From: Clostridiaceae bacterium BRH_c20a
GTDB taxonomy: Bacteria; Bacillota; Peptococcia; Peptococcales; BICA1-8
DNA length: 64,000 nucleotides
Assembly: GCA_000961765.1 (NCBI GenBank)
Contig: LADT01000053.1
Location: forward strand, 124,001 to 188,000
Reading direction: 5' to 3'
Shown: positions 16,944-25,629 of the stretch, in pieces
How positions within the stretch are numbered: position 1 is the first letter of the stretch
Layout of the letters: the number at the start of each line of letters is the position of its first letter
The notes under the pieces: generated by a model
Databases searched by the model: none
Told to the model about the DNA's origin: nothing
The model's input: the letters and a program-made list of their open reading frames with translations, nothing else
Program-made: the position numbers and the translations under genes

Positions 16944-16972
16944 CTTTTATTATCTCCTTCGTTTAAAGTAAT

Positions 16973-17053
16973 TAACTAATATACATATTAGTTAATATAC
17001 ATATTAGTTAATTAGCTAAGATTAGTATACTTGATGCTTTTCTTAAAAGTCAA
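16973..17053 (-). promoter_or_regulatory. Aldolase promoter with tandem GntR operators
   Basis: Minus-strand TTGACT (17053-17048), 18-bp spacer, TATACT (17029-17024). Downstream lie overlapping palindromes: TAACTAAT-ATACAT-ATTAGTTA at 16973-16994 and a second, less symmetric unit TAGTTAAT-ATACAT-ATTAGTTA at 16989-17010, plus a half site TTAGCTAA at 17012-17019. The position over the transcription start fits repression. Confidence 0.65.
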
Positions 17054-17173
17054 TATATTCTTGCAATTTTAATACATTTGTGCATAGTACTTAGCTTAAT
17101 AACAGTTTCATATATTCAGCCTAATTTGCGACAACTATTTGGGCTTAGTACTAATAAGTACACATGTTTTATA

Positions 17174-17204
17174 AAGTAAGCCTGACATTTTGTCAGGCCC
17201 TTTA
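17174..17204 (-). terminator. Terminator after the moaD-like gene
   Basis: Perfect stem GCCTGACA / TGTCAGGC (17180-17187 and 17191-17198) flanked by AAAG and CTTT, about 20 bases after the moaD-like stop. It closes the M20-E1-AOR-TRAP operon before the aldolase promoter. Confidence 0.65.
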
Positions 17205-17224
17205 TACCTAGAGCGGAAGAGCGA

Positions 17225-17497
17225 TTACCCACCACCTAAAGCCAAAACAAATACTACCTCATCCCCATCCTGCAATACTTTATCAGGCAAACTTAAAGTA
17301 TTATTAACAATAAAGGAAATAAGGTATCTACGGGTACCTGAATTCATGAATACTACATCTTTAAACCGCCCGCCATAACATTCACTTAATAATACTACAA
17401 GATCTTCAATTGTTGATTCTTTTTTTAACTTCACTACTTCACTTTCTTTCCCTGCAGCAGTTGCAATTATCGAATTGTATTTAATATTTATGTACAT
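17225..17497 (-). CDS. moaD: MoaD/ThiS-like sulfur carrier protein
   Basis: About 90 residues with the beta-grasp pattern of MoaD (YINIKYNSIIATAAGKESEV ... STIEDLVVLLSECYG ... ISFIVNNT ... LQDGDEVVFVLALGGG) and a C-terminal Gly-Gly(-Gly) tail. As a thiocarboxylate, such a tail delivers sulfur to precursor Z to form molybdopterin, the pterin that holds tungsten in AOR enzymes. Its place as last gene of an operon containing an AOR supports a role in tungsten-pterin assembly. Start uncertain: ATG 17497 has a long spacing to AGAGGT; GTG 17512 overlaps that RBS. A partner MoaE is not in view. Confidence 0.8.
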   Translation of the reverse strand: MYINIKYNSIIATAAGKESEVVKLKKESTIEDLVVLLSECYGGRFKDVVFMNSGTRRYLISFIVNNTLSLPDKVLQDGDEVVFVLALGGG

Positions 17498-17514
17498 AAA
17501 AATAACTGTCACCT

Positions 17515-18795
17515 CTACTTGCTAAGTAATTTTGGTAAGAATAAAGCAATATCAGGGAAGAACAAAATTGTAACTACGCATAGTATTAAAGCCAATACAA
17601 AGGGTAGTACAGCAACTGAAACTTCCTCCAAAGAGATATCAGCAAGTTTCGTTACTACATAAAGGTTTGCACCTAAGGGAGGAGTTAAGAAACCAATTTC
17701 ACAGCAAATAACAAATATTATACCAAAGGTTATGGGATCTATCCCAAGCTGTGTAACAACAGGTAAAAAAATCGGAGTTAGGATAATTATCTGGGCTAAG
17801 GTTTCCATCCAGGTACCTACAAAGATAAGGAAACCTATTATCATAAGCATTACGATATAGGGATTTGAAGAAACACCGGTTAAAAACATGGCCACGTTTT
17901 GGGGAATTTGATACATTGCCAATAAGCGCCCAAATGCAACTGCAATACCTACGATTACAATTATAGTCCCGGACATGAAAGCTGCCCGAACCAGAGACTC
18001 ATATATCATTTTCCATTTAAGGGTCCTATGAATAAATAATCCAACAACTAGTGAGTATATTACCGCAACTTCGGCAGCCTCAGTTGGAGTAAAAATCCCC
18101 CCATAAATTCCTCCTAAAATTATTAAGGGTGCTAAAATTGCCCATTTGCCTTTCCACAATGCTTTACCAAATTCCCTGGGGGAGAATTTTTCTCCAGAGC
18201 CTATAAAACCTTTTCGCTTAGAAATAATATAGGCGGTAAAAATTAAGACCAAGCCGACAAATATCCCGGGAATAAAACCTGCCATAAACATTTGAGTAAC
18301 AGATACATTAGCAATTACTGCGTATATAATCATGGGGTTACTGGGGGGGATTAAGATACCCAGTACTCCGCCTGTTGCTACCACTCCGCCAGAAAAACGC
18401 TTTGTATAACCCCTGTTAATCATTGCAGGAATGGCTAGAGAGCCCACTGCTGCTGTAGTTGCTGGACCAGAGCCAGATAAAGCAGCAAAGAACATACAAG
18501 CTAAGATGGTTACAGCCGCTAAACCTCCTGTAAAATTGCCTACGCTTTTATTTGCAATTTCCATAACCTTATCTGTGATACCAGAACGCTCCATCAATTC
18601 ACCCGCTAATAGAAAACCTGTTACGGCAATCAATGGGAATTGATCAACTCCGGTATATAAAGATTGGGTTATTAAAGTCAAAGGAATATCATCTCTAACC
18701 AGCATAGGGATTAGAGTTGATAAGCCTATAGCAGCCATAATAGGTACTCCGAGGAGTAAAGTAACAATAAAGGTAATAGCTAGAAGAATATTAAT
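17515..18795 (-). CDS. dctM: TRAP transporter large subunit DctM, start codon lost or non-canonical
   Basis: About 12 membrane helices with TGGVLGILIPPSNPMIIYA, FTPTEAAEVAV and GFLTPPLGANLYV, as in the first DctM. The first canonical start is ATG 18738, but the homologous N-terminus (INILLAITFIVTLLLGVPIMAAIG) is encoded upstream and is intact. Aligned to the other dctM, whose GTG is followed by ITILL, this gene has GAG followed by INILL, after RBS AAGGGAG. Translation may begin at ATT 18795 or ATT 18789, or at ATG 18738, which has GGAG eight bases upstream but would lose most of helix 1. Coordinates given are for the longest plausible form. Confidence 0.85.
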   Translation of the reverse strand: MNILLAITFIVTLLLGVPIMAAIGLSTLIPMLVRDDIPLTLITQSLYTGVDQFPLIAVTGFLLAGELMERSGITDKVMEIANKSVGNFTGGLAAVTILACMFFAALSGSGPATTAAVGSLAIPAMINRGYTKRFSGGVVATGGVLGILIPPSNPMIIYAVIANVSVTQMFMAGFIPGIFVGLVLIFTAYIISKRKGFIGSGEKFSPREFGKALWKGKWAILAPLIILGGIYGGIFTPTEAAEVAVIYSLVVGLFIHRTLKWKMIYESLVRAAFMSGTIIVIVGIAVAFGRLLAMYQIPQNVAMFLTGVSSNPYIVMLMIIGFLIFVGTWMETLAQIIILTPIFLPVVTQLGIDPITFGIIFVICCEIGFLTPPLGANLYVVTKLADISLEEVSVAVLPFVLALILCVVTILFFPDIALFLPKLLSK

Positions 18796-18831
18796 CTCTC
18801 CCTTCTAAGAGTACTGCCAAATATAAAAACA

Positions 18832-19305
18832 TTACTTAGAAGTCCTATATCGGCGCCAATTTACCTGGATAATTCTAAATGTAGTCAGAGCAAAACCAAA
18901 GGGAATAACTAAATAAAGCCATTTTAAATCCCACTGTAGTGCGGGAGAAATTATTTTAAATCGCATCATTACCTTGGTCATCTCCCAGCTAATTAATATT
19001 ACAGCTATATTAAAACAAACCCAAAGCAAGTCGGCAAAAACCAAAAACCTCTCTTGCATTTTTTTAGAGAATAATTTTAAAAAGGTTGTTACTCTAATAT
19101 GACCTAGCCTTTTTGCACCCAAAGCAACACCTAAATAATTCATCCAAACAAAGCAGTATCTGATTATTTCCTCCTGCCAGCCAATGGCATCCTTAAATAC
19201 AAAACGTAAGAATACCTGAATACCCAGCAGTATTATAATAACTGATAAAAGAAGTGCACAGGCAGCTTCTTCAAAGTGCTCGTCTAAAGCTTTCCAAAAG
19301 GTCAT
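18832..19305 (-). CDS. dctQ: TRAP transporter small subunit DctQ
   Basis: A 157-residue membrane protein with four helices. Conserved features are EEAACALLLSVIIILLGIQVFLRF in helix 1, WQEEIIRYCFVWMNYLGVALGAKRLGHIRVTTF and a C-terminal helix FGFALTTFRIIQ. It pairs with the downstream DctM. ATG start after GGTGATGTTACC. It follows dctP by 74 bases that hold a stable hairpin. Confidence 0.9.
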   Translation of the reverse strand: MTFWKALDEHFEEAACALLLSVIIILLGIQVFLRFVFKDAIGWQEEIIRYCFVWMNYLGVALGAKRLGHIRVTTFLKLFSKKMQERFLVFADLLWVCFNIAVILISWEMTKVMMRFKIISPALQWDLKWLYLVIPFGFALTTFRIIQVNWRRYRTSK

Positions 19306-19340
19306 GGTAACATCACCGTCCTAATACATAAATTTTAGGA

Positions 19341-19364
19341 AGGGACAGCGGACATGCTGTCCCT
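19341..19364. promoter_or_regulatory. Hairpin between dctP and dctQ (second TRAP operon)
   Basis: Perfect 9-bp stem AGGGACAGC / GCTGTCCCT with a GGACAT loop just after the dctP stop and without T-run. It occupies the same spot as the hairpin at 9801-9826 although the sequence differs, so both TRAP operons probably use a message-stabilising stem behind the receptor gene. Confidence 0.6.
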
Positions 19365-19379
19365 CGCTTTACCATTACC

Positions 19380-20468
19380 CTATTTTTTCTTATAGCTTTC
19401 AACTAAGTCGATAATTTCTTTACCTTTGGCCTTATCACCTTTTCCAATAAGTTCATAAAACTCTGGCCAGATAGAACGTCCTTTTTCCACCCAAATTGGC
19501 TTATCCTCGGGCGGTCCCAGTAAAATCATCCCCTTTTCTTCCAAGGTCTTTTTGTCCTTTTCTAAAGAGGAATCAGATAATTGCCTTTCGAATTCCATAG
19601 TTTCTTTTCCGGCTTTAACTACTACCTGCTGTAAATCGGCGGGAAGTTTAGAAAAAAAGTCCTCAGACATAACTATAGTACTGGTCTGAAAGATATAGCC
19701 GATTTCTGTTACATACTTTTGAACTTCATAGAATTTTTCGGAAACGAATACTGTATAAGGATTATCCTGGGCATCAACAACCTTTTGCTGTAGAGCATTA
19801 AAGGTTTCCGACCATGCAACAGGAATTGGGTTAACTCCCCAGGCTTTATACACGCCCATCTGAATTGGGTTCTGGGGAACTCTAACTCTTAAATCTTGTA
19901 AGTCTTCTAAAGTTTTAACGGGCTTTTTGGAGTTAGTCAATTCTCTAAAGCCTGCGTCCATTAAGGAGAGTATTCTGACACCGCCCTCTTCCACGGACCA
20001 TTTATTGATTTGGTCCCACATAGTATCAATTACTTTGCGGCCTTCTTCAGTACTTTCAAATATATAGGGTAGTGTGAAGAAACCTAATTGCGGAACAGAA
20101 GGATTTAGGTTATTCATGCCAACAACAACCATTTGTTGAGTACCTAATTGAGTGCTGCGAACCTGTTCTTCTTCGCTTCCTAATTGGGAAGCAGGATATA
20201 TTTCTACTACAAGCTGTCCATCGGAGTTTTTCTCTGCCAATTCTTTAAACTTAAGAGAAACCTGGTGGAAAATTGAGTCCATAGTCGGTTGATTACTATG
20301 CCCCAATTTAATAGTGTAGACTTTCTTTTCCGGCTTCTTTTCTTCTGCAGGCTTTTGTTCACTCTGCTTTTGCTCTGCAGGAGGAGTTGTGCCTCCGCAG
20401 CCTGCAGCAAAAACCATAACGATAATTAAGGTCAGTGCCATTAAAATCATTGACTTCCCGTACTTCAT
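19380..20468 (-). CDS. dctP: TRAP transporter solute-binding lipoprotein DctP
   Basis: Lipoprotein with signal MKYGKSMILMALTLIIVMVF and lipobox AAGC (Cys24), a Pro/Glu/Lys linker and a DctP fold starting YTIKLGHSNQPT. The ligand-binding region contains DAGFRELTNSKKP and LRVRVPQNPIQ, with the conserved Arg that contacts carboxylate ligands. It is the receptor of the second TRAP importer. It follows AOR by 29 bases in the same operon, so the transported carboxylate is probably the substrate, or the precursor, of the E1/AOR reactions. Confidence 0.93.
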   Translation of the reverse strand: MKYGKSMILMALTLIIVMVFAAGCGGTTPPAEQKQSEQKPAEEKKPEKKVYTIKLGHSNQPTMDSIFHQVSLKFKELAEKNSDGQLVVEIYPASQLGSEEEQVRSTQLGTQQMVVVGMNNLNPSVPQLGFFTLPYIFESTEEGRKVIDTMWDQINKWSVEEGGVRILSLMDAGFRELTNSKKPVKTLEDLQDLRVRVPQNPIQMGVYKAWGVNPIPVAWSETFNALQQKVVDAQDNPYTVFVSEKFYEVQKYVTEIGYIFQTSTIVMSEDFFSKLPADLQQVVVKAGKETMEFERQLSDSSLEKDKKTLEEKGMILLGPPEDKPIWVEKGRSIWPEFYELIGKGDKAKGKEIIDLVESYKKK

Positions 20469-20497
20469 AAATCCATCCCCTTTCTTTTTTTAAATAT

Positions 20498-22336
20498 TTA
20501 CCTTAACTTAAGGGATTGTATTTTTTGTTTTCGGGGTATACCTTGTTTATCCCAATCCCTTAGTTCATAATACTCCTCTATGCATTGGGTAAATTCCGCA
20601 AGTACTTTGCCAGCCCTGAATCCCTCTTTGCCAGGCTCCATGCACCGTTCAGGAAGAACATCACTTTCTCTGTCAAAACCATCACGAATATTGATCAAGC
20701 GCTGCATGTTAAAAATCCTTTCACCAGTTTCCATTAACTTTTGGGGAGAATAATTCCAGCCGGTCACAGCATTGAGTGCTTTAACAGTGTCAGTTAAACT
20801 CATCCCGCAAATCTGCATGAAAATACAGGATACAAGGGAATCTAATGCTGATGCATAATCTTGAAAAATAGTAGCCAGCTTGGCTTGCCCTTCCATAGAG
20901 AAACGCTCAGATGCTTTTTCTAAACCGATTTCCGGAAGTATCATTCCGGTTTCTCCACAGTGAGGAAATCCTCTTAGATGGCAGGCACCCCGAGTACTTG
21001 TGGCATAGTTAACTGCTAAACTGAAGAATGACCTAGGATCATGGGCAGGGAGATCTAACCCCTTAACATGAACAGCCAGCCTTTCAGCTTCAGAACCAAG
21101 ATACTTGGCAGCAGGTATGATTCCGCCAGAAAATAAGCTCCCTAGTTTTTCTTTGTTACCGATTTGTTTAATAAGCTCAATCAATACTTTTCCACTTCCC
21201 CATTCCGGCTTAAGCCCTTGGAGAAGTTCTTCTTTAATTAATCCCTTTTCATAACACTCCATAATGAAAGCGACAAAAGCGCCTGCAGATATAGTATCAA
21301 TACCCAGTCTATTACAGATATCATTTGCTTCGGAAATTGCTATTAAATCATCTATGAGGCAACAGGAACCCAACATGCCTAGGCTTTCATACTCTGCACC
21401 TGCCCCATCTAGTAATCTGCCGTCAGGTAAAGTAACATTGATATGACGATGGCATCCTATTGGGCAATTTCGGCAAGGCCAAGGTTTTGCATTCAGCTGC
21501 TTAGTATAACTGACTGCATCTAATTTAACTGCCCCCCGGGGCCAGACATCCCCTGCCCAATATTTTATAGGCAAATCTCCACCGGCTTCGGCAGGACCAA
21601 CTAATACAGAGGTTCCGTGCTCTCTAAATGTTTCCTTGGTATTTTGTGCTAATAAATTTGACATCTCCCTATTTAAATTTGTTAATTCTTGTTTATTATA
21701 AATAGGTACCTGTTTAGTACCATTAACAACAACGGCCTTTAGGTTTTTAGAACCCATAACTGCTCCAAAGCCGCACCGCCCGGCAAAGCTGTGCATATCT
21801 GCTACAATACAAGCTATGGCAACCAATTTTTCCCCTGCTGGACCAATTGCTGCAACACTTACCTTATCATTTTGGAGTTCTTTTTTAATTAATCCAACAG
21901 CTTCAACTGCATCAAAACCCCATATCCGATGTGCAGTTTTGATTTCAACCTTGTCATTTTCTATAATAATATATACCGGATACGGAGACCGCCCTGAGAT
22001 AATTACAGCATCATATCCTGTTTGTTTAAATTTCACTCCCCATTCCGCTCCTGCCGTAGAGACAGCAAAGGTTCCAGTCTGAGGTGATTTTGTAATTACA
22101 GACCATTTCCCACTGCCAGGTACCCCAGTCCCCTGAAAGGGGCCTGTTGCAAAGATTAATAAATTCTCCGGTCCTAAAGGTTCAGAATCCTTTGACAATT
22201 CTTCATAAATTATCTTAGTGCCTAAACCTGATCCACCCAGAAATAACTGGGCATCTTCCTGAGAAAATTCCTCTTCTGTTACTTTTTTAGTACTTAAGTT
22301 GATACGCAGTAGTTTATTCCAATATCCTCCAGGCAA
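20498..22336 (-). CDS. aor: Aldehyde ferredoxin oxidoreductase (AOR), tungsten-pterin enzyme
   Basis: A 612-residue cytosolic enzyme with AOR domains 1-3. The [4Fe-4S] ligands are C288-x2-C291-x3-C295 (PWPCRNCPIGC) and a distal Cys near 504. The pterin-contact regions GPAGE (~165) and GFGAVMGSKNLKAVVV (~189-203) are intact. AORs oxidise aldehydes to acids, passing electrons to ferredoxin; the cofactor is tungstobispterin. TTG start after AGGGGGGACTATA. Gene order M20, E1 alpha, E1 beta, AOR, TRAP, moaD suggests that an aldehyde made by the E1 pair is oxidised here. No dedicated ferredoxin is adjacent, unlike the second AOR. Confidence 0.93.
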   Translation of the reverse strand: MPGGYWNKLLRINLSTKKVTEEEFSQEDAQLFLGGSGLGTKIIYEELSKDSEPLGPENLLIFATGPFQGTGVPGSGKWSVITKSPQTGTFAVSTAGAEWGVKFKQTGYDAVIISGRSPYPVYIIIENDKVEIKTAHRIWGFDAVEAVGLIKKELQNDKVSVAAIGPAGEKLVAIACIVADMHSFAGRCGFGAVMGSKNLKAVVVNGTKQVPIYNKQELTNLNREMSNLLAQNTKETFREHGTSVLVGPAEAGGDLPIKYWAGDVWPRGAVKLDAVSYTKQLNAKPWPCRNCPIGCHRHINVTLPDGRLLDGAGAEYESLGMLGSCCLIDDLIAISEANDICNRLGIDTISAGAFVAFIMECYEKGLIKEELLQGLKPEWGSGKVLIELIKQIGNKEKLGSLFSGGIIPAAKYLGSEAERLAVHVKGLDLPAHDPRSFFSLAVNYATSTRGACHLRGFPHCGETGMILPEIGLEKASERFSMEGQAKLATIFQDYASALDSLVSCIFMQICGMSLTDTVKALNAVTGWNYSPQKLMETGERIFNMQRLINIRDGFDRESDVLPERCMEPGKEGFRAGKVLAEFTQCIEEYYELRDWDKQGIPRKQKIQSLKLR

Positions 22337-22356
22337 TATAGTCCCCCCTTAATAGA

Positions 22357-23337
22357 CTATTTTTCCAGTACTAATTTAACACCAGTAATAATCTTCTCTG
22401 CATTTGGCAAATATAGCTGCTCTAAATCAGGTGAAAAGGGAATAGGTACATCAGGAGCGGCAACACGAGCTATTGGACCTTTTAATTCCTTGAAGCATTG
22501 TTCACTAATTACTGCTGATATTTCTGCCCCCATACCACCCCTCTTATTGGCTTCATGGGCAATAACAACTCTTCCGGTTTTGGCAACTGATGTAAAGATT
22601 GTCTCTAAATCCAATGGAATAAGGCTTCTTAAATCAATGACCTCGGCACTAATTCCTTGTTCTTCTAAAGTGAGTGCTGCCTCTATGGCTTTATGAACCA
22701 TTAATGAATAGGCTAAAATTGTTACATCTGTTCCTTCTTTCCTTACTGCAGCTTTACCAATGGGTACCAAATAATCATCGGCAGGCACTTGGCCTTTTAA
22801 GACATATAATAGCTTATGTTCAAAAAATACAACGGGGTCATTGTCTCTAATAGCACCCTTAAGTAAACCCTTAGCATCATAGGGAGTAGAAGGTACAAGC
22901 ATCTTTAACCCGGTTCCATGCATAAATAATGCTTCGGGGCATTGTGAGTGTTCCGATCCACCGCCTCCTTTTGCTCCCATAGGGGCCCTGACCACTATAG
23001 AAATATCCGGGGTGCCCCCATGCATATATTTCCATTTTCCAGCTTTGTTATAAATCTCATCTACACAAACTCCGACAAAATCAGCCAGCATTAATTCACA
23101 TACTGGGCGCATTCCACCCGCTGCTGCTGCGCCTACTGCTCCGCCAATAATTGCACTTTCTGATAGAGGAGTATCCCTAACCCTTTTCTGTCCAAATTTT
23201 TCATATAAACCTTTGGTAACTCCAAAGATACCTCCAAATTTCCCTACATCCTGTCCCATAATGAATACAGTATCATCTCTCTCCATCTCTTCCCTTAAGG
23301 CTTCATTTAAAGCTTCTGCATAAGTTATTTCCCTCAT
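22357..23337 (-). CDS. TPP-dependent 2-oxoacid/acetoin dehydrogenase E1 beta subunit
   Basis: A 326-residue transketolase-like beta chain with MREITYAEALNEALREEMERD at the N-terminus, GQDVGKFGGIFGVTKGL near 28, DTPLSESAIIGGAVGAAAAG and GGGGSEHSQCPEALFMH, then a C-terminal transketolase domain (VTILAYSLMVHKA, VIDLRSLIPLD). It overlaps the alpha gene by four bases. It completes the TPP pocket between alpha and beta. No E2 lipoyl transferase or E3 gene is within the window. Closest in style to AcoB of acetoin dehydrogenases, but pyruvate or branched-chain E1 cannot be excluded. Confidence 0.88.
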   Translation of the reverse strand: MREITYAEALNEALREEMERDDTVFIMGQDVGKFGGIFGVTKGLYEKFGQKRVRDTPLSESAIIGGAVGAAAAGGMRPVCELMLADFVGVCVDEIYNKAGKWKYMHGGTPDISIVVRAPMGAKGGGGSEHSQCPEALFMHGTGLKMLVPSTPYDAKGLLKGAIRDNDPVVFFEHKLLYVLKGQVPADDYLVPIGKAAVRKEGTDVTILAYSLMVHKAIEAALTLEEQGISAEVIDLRSLIPLDLETIFTSVAKTGRVVIAHEANKRGGMGAEISAVISEQCFKELKGPIARVAAPDVPIPFSPDLEQLYLPNAEKIITGVKLVLEK

Positions 23338-24326
23338 AAACTGATCCCCCTTTGAAACACCTCAGGATTAGCATAAACATCGGTAAAAAGTTCCTCAGGC
23401 TTTGGAACAGGACTATTATTGGCTAATTCCAATTCCTTTTGTATATTTTCCTTTACTTGCTCTTCGATCTGTTTTAACTCTTTTTTAGTAGCGGTTCCAT
23501 AATTTATTAGTTGTTTTTCAACCCTAATGATTGGACATTTCTGCTTCCATGCTTCAATTTCCGCCTTATCACGGTATTTAGTCCCATCTTCAAATTCATG
23601 ATGACCACACCAGCGATATGTTTTTCCTTCAATTATAGTTGGCCCTTCTCCAGCTCTCGCTCTTTCTACAGCCTGATTAACAGCTTGGTAAACTGCTAAT
23701 ACATCATTGCCATCTACTACAACACCTGGAATACCATAACTTGCTGCTCGGTCAGCAACATTATCAATTAACATAACCTGCTTCTGGTGGGTAGAAAAAC
23801 TGTAAGTATCATTTTCGCAAACAAATATTACAGGCAATTTCCAAACAGCAGCCATATTTACTCCTTCATGGAAAGGTCCCCTGTTTGAGGTTCCTTCTCC
23901 GAAAAAGCACATTGCAACCTGGTCAGTCCCTTTCATTTTTGCTCTTAGACCAGCTCCTGCAGCAATGACAAAATTTCCTCCTTGACTTCCGCTTATGCCC
24001 AGTACTCCCCGTGAATAATCAGATAGATGCACCCCGCCTTTTCCTTTGGAGCAACCGATGCTCCTACCCATAAATTCCCCTACTATTTGACTGGGAGGAA
24101 TCCCCTTAGTAAGAGAATGGCCTACTCCACGATGAGAAAACACTAAATAATCATCCTTCCGCATGGGAAGAGTAGCACCTACCGAAAGGGCTTCATGACC
24201 AATTCCAAGATGTAATGCCCCAAAGATTTTTTTCTCTATAACTAATTTTGCCATTTCTTCTTCAACAATCCTATTTAGCAGCATTTTTTCATAAAGTTCC
24301 AACATCAAACTTTTCGTAATTTCCAC
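23334..24326 (-). CDS. TPP-dependent 2-oxoacid/acetoin dehydrogenase E1 alpha subunit
   Basis: A 330-residue alpha chain. TPP/Mg motif: CFFGEGTSNRGPFHEGVNMA near 160-180, followed by WKLPVIFVCEND; upstream FSHRGVGHSLTKG and SIGCSKGKGGVHLSD (a phosphorylation-loop type region). The family decarboxylates a 2-oxoacid, or cleaves acetoin, to a TPP-bound aldehyde that normally goes to lipoyl-E2. Here no E2 follows; instead an AOR gene does. Without E2 the enzyme could release a free aldehyde, the AOR substrate. That is inference; an E2/E3 pair may lie elsewhere in the genome. Confidence 0.88.
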   Translation of the reverse strand: MEITKSLMLELYEKMLLNRIVEEEMAKLVIEKKIFGALHLGIGHEALSVGATLPMRKDDYLVFSHRGVGHSLTKGIPPSQIVGEFMGRSIGCSKGKGGVHLSDYSRGVLGISGSQGGNFVIAAGAGLRAKMKGTDQVAMCFFGEGTSNRGPFHEGVNMAAVWKLPVIFVCENDTYSFSTHQKQVMLIDNVADRAASYGIPGVVVDGNDVLAVYQAVNQAVERARAGEGPTIIEGKTYRWCGHHEFEDGTKYRDKAEIEAWKQKCPIIRVEKQLINYGTATKKELKQIEEQVKENIQKELELANNSPVPKPEELFTDVYANPEVFQRGISL

Positions 24327-24362
24327 ATTAATACCTCCAATTTTGAGATTTGTTATGCTACT

Positions 24363-25562
24363 TTAAAAAAATTCACCTCCTAATTTATCTAAAAGTTCTA
24401 TAGTAGTTCTTGCAATAATTGCTGACCCTATTGGTAAAATTTCTTCATCTATATTAAATTTTGGATGGTGAAGGGGATAAATTATTTCCTTAGAGGAATT
24501 ATAGGTACCAAGCCAAAAATAACAGCCCGGAATATTTTCCAAATAAACCGCAAAGTCTTCCGATGCCATAGATGGCTTATTAAATTCGAGAATATTTTCT
24601 TCCCCAATAATTTCTTTTGCACACTCTCTCAAATATGCGGTTATTTTCTCATCATTTTTTAATGCTGGGTAGCCATAAAAGTATTCAAACAAATATTCAG
24701 CATTATAGGCTTCTGTAAGACTCCTTAGCACCCTTTCTATCTCCTTCGGTAAAACCTCCTTTAATTTGGGATTAAGATAGCGGGTAGTACCCCTCAAGGT
24801 TATTTCTGAAGGAATGATATTTGTACCCTTCCCGCCCTCAATTTGACCTATTGATATTACAGTAGGGTTAAAAACATCTGTCATCCTTCTAGTCAGGCCA
24901 TTCAATGAATTAATAAGAGCCCCTGTTAATCCAACCAAATCAGTAGCTTCATGGGGAGCAGCACCATGACCTCCGCTTCCTAGCAATTTAATACAGAAAA
25001 CATCACCGGCAGCCATCATAGTTTTCTCGGAGATCATGATTTTTCCGCTTTCAAAATAGGGCCAAATATGTATCCCTAAAATTGCAGAGAGTTCTTTAAA
25101 ATAACGAGGCCTAGCTTCAATCATTCCCTTAGCTCCGCCCTGAGGCAGGTGTTCTTCAGCCGGTTGGAAAATAAAAGTTACCTTACCTTTAATACTGCTT
25201 TGGAGTTCTTTTATTATTGCTGCCGTCCCTAATACAATTGCCATATGCCCATCATGACCACAGGCATGCATTGAATTTGAAATATTGGATCTATAATCAA
25301 CTTCGTTTAGCTCACCTATTGGTAAAGCGTCCATATCAGCTCTTATTCCGATGTTGGGACCTTCTGACACACCTTCTAAAACAGCAACTATTCCACCTGA
25401 ACCAACATTGTCTTCAACAAATAAACCTAAGTTTATTAAATACTCTTTTATTACTCCAGCAGTTCTGGATTCTTGATATGATAATTCAGGATATTGATGC
25501 AGCTTTCTCCTCAGGGCGATTATTTCATCTTTATAGTTTTCTGCAATTTTTTTTATTTCCAA
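24363..25562 (-). CDS. M20 family amidohydrolase (hippurate/N-acyl-amino acid hydrolase-like)
   Basis: A 399-residue peptidase M20D enzyme with the metal ligands in SMHACGHDGHMAIVLG (~102-116), FQPAEEHLPQGG (Glu general base), LLGSGGHGAAPHEATD and MASEDFAVYLE. Opening RRKLHQYPELSYQE is typical. These enzymes remove an acyl group from amino acids or hydrolyse indole- and hippurate-type conjugates. TTG start with RBS AAAGGAGGG. First gene of the operon with E1, AOR and TRAP 2; it may release the amino or carboxylic acid that is then metabolised. Confidence 0.9.
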   Translation of the reverse strand: MEIKKIAENYKDEIIALRRKLHQYPELSYQESRTAGVIKEYLINLGLFVEDNVGSGGIVAVLEGVSEGPNIGIRADMDALPIGELNEVDYRSNISNSMHACGHDGHMAIVLGTAAIIKELQSSIKGKVTFIFQPAEEHLPQGGAKGMIEARPRYFKELSAILGIHIWPYFESGKIMISEKTMMAAGDVFCIKLLGSGGHGAAPHEATDLVGLTGALINSLNGLTRRMTDVFNPTVISIGQIEGGKGTNIIPSEITLRGTTRYLNPKLKEVLPKEIERVLRSLTEAYNAEYLFEYFYGYPALKNDEKITAYLRECAKEIIGEENILEFNKPSMASEDFAVYLENIPGCYFWLGTYNSSKEIIYPLHHPKFNIDEEILPIGSAIIARTTIELLDKLGGEFF

Positions 25563-25629
25563 AAGAATTACCCTCCTTTAAACACGGAACATATCTTCCC
25601 TGTTTTCTTGACCAGTGACTAACAAAGAA

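Noticed and set aside
22357-24326. Complete pyruvate or acetoin dehydrogenase complex
   Set aside because: Only E1 alpha and beta are present; no lipoyl E2 or flavin E3 follows.
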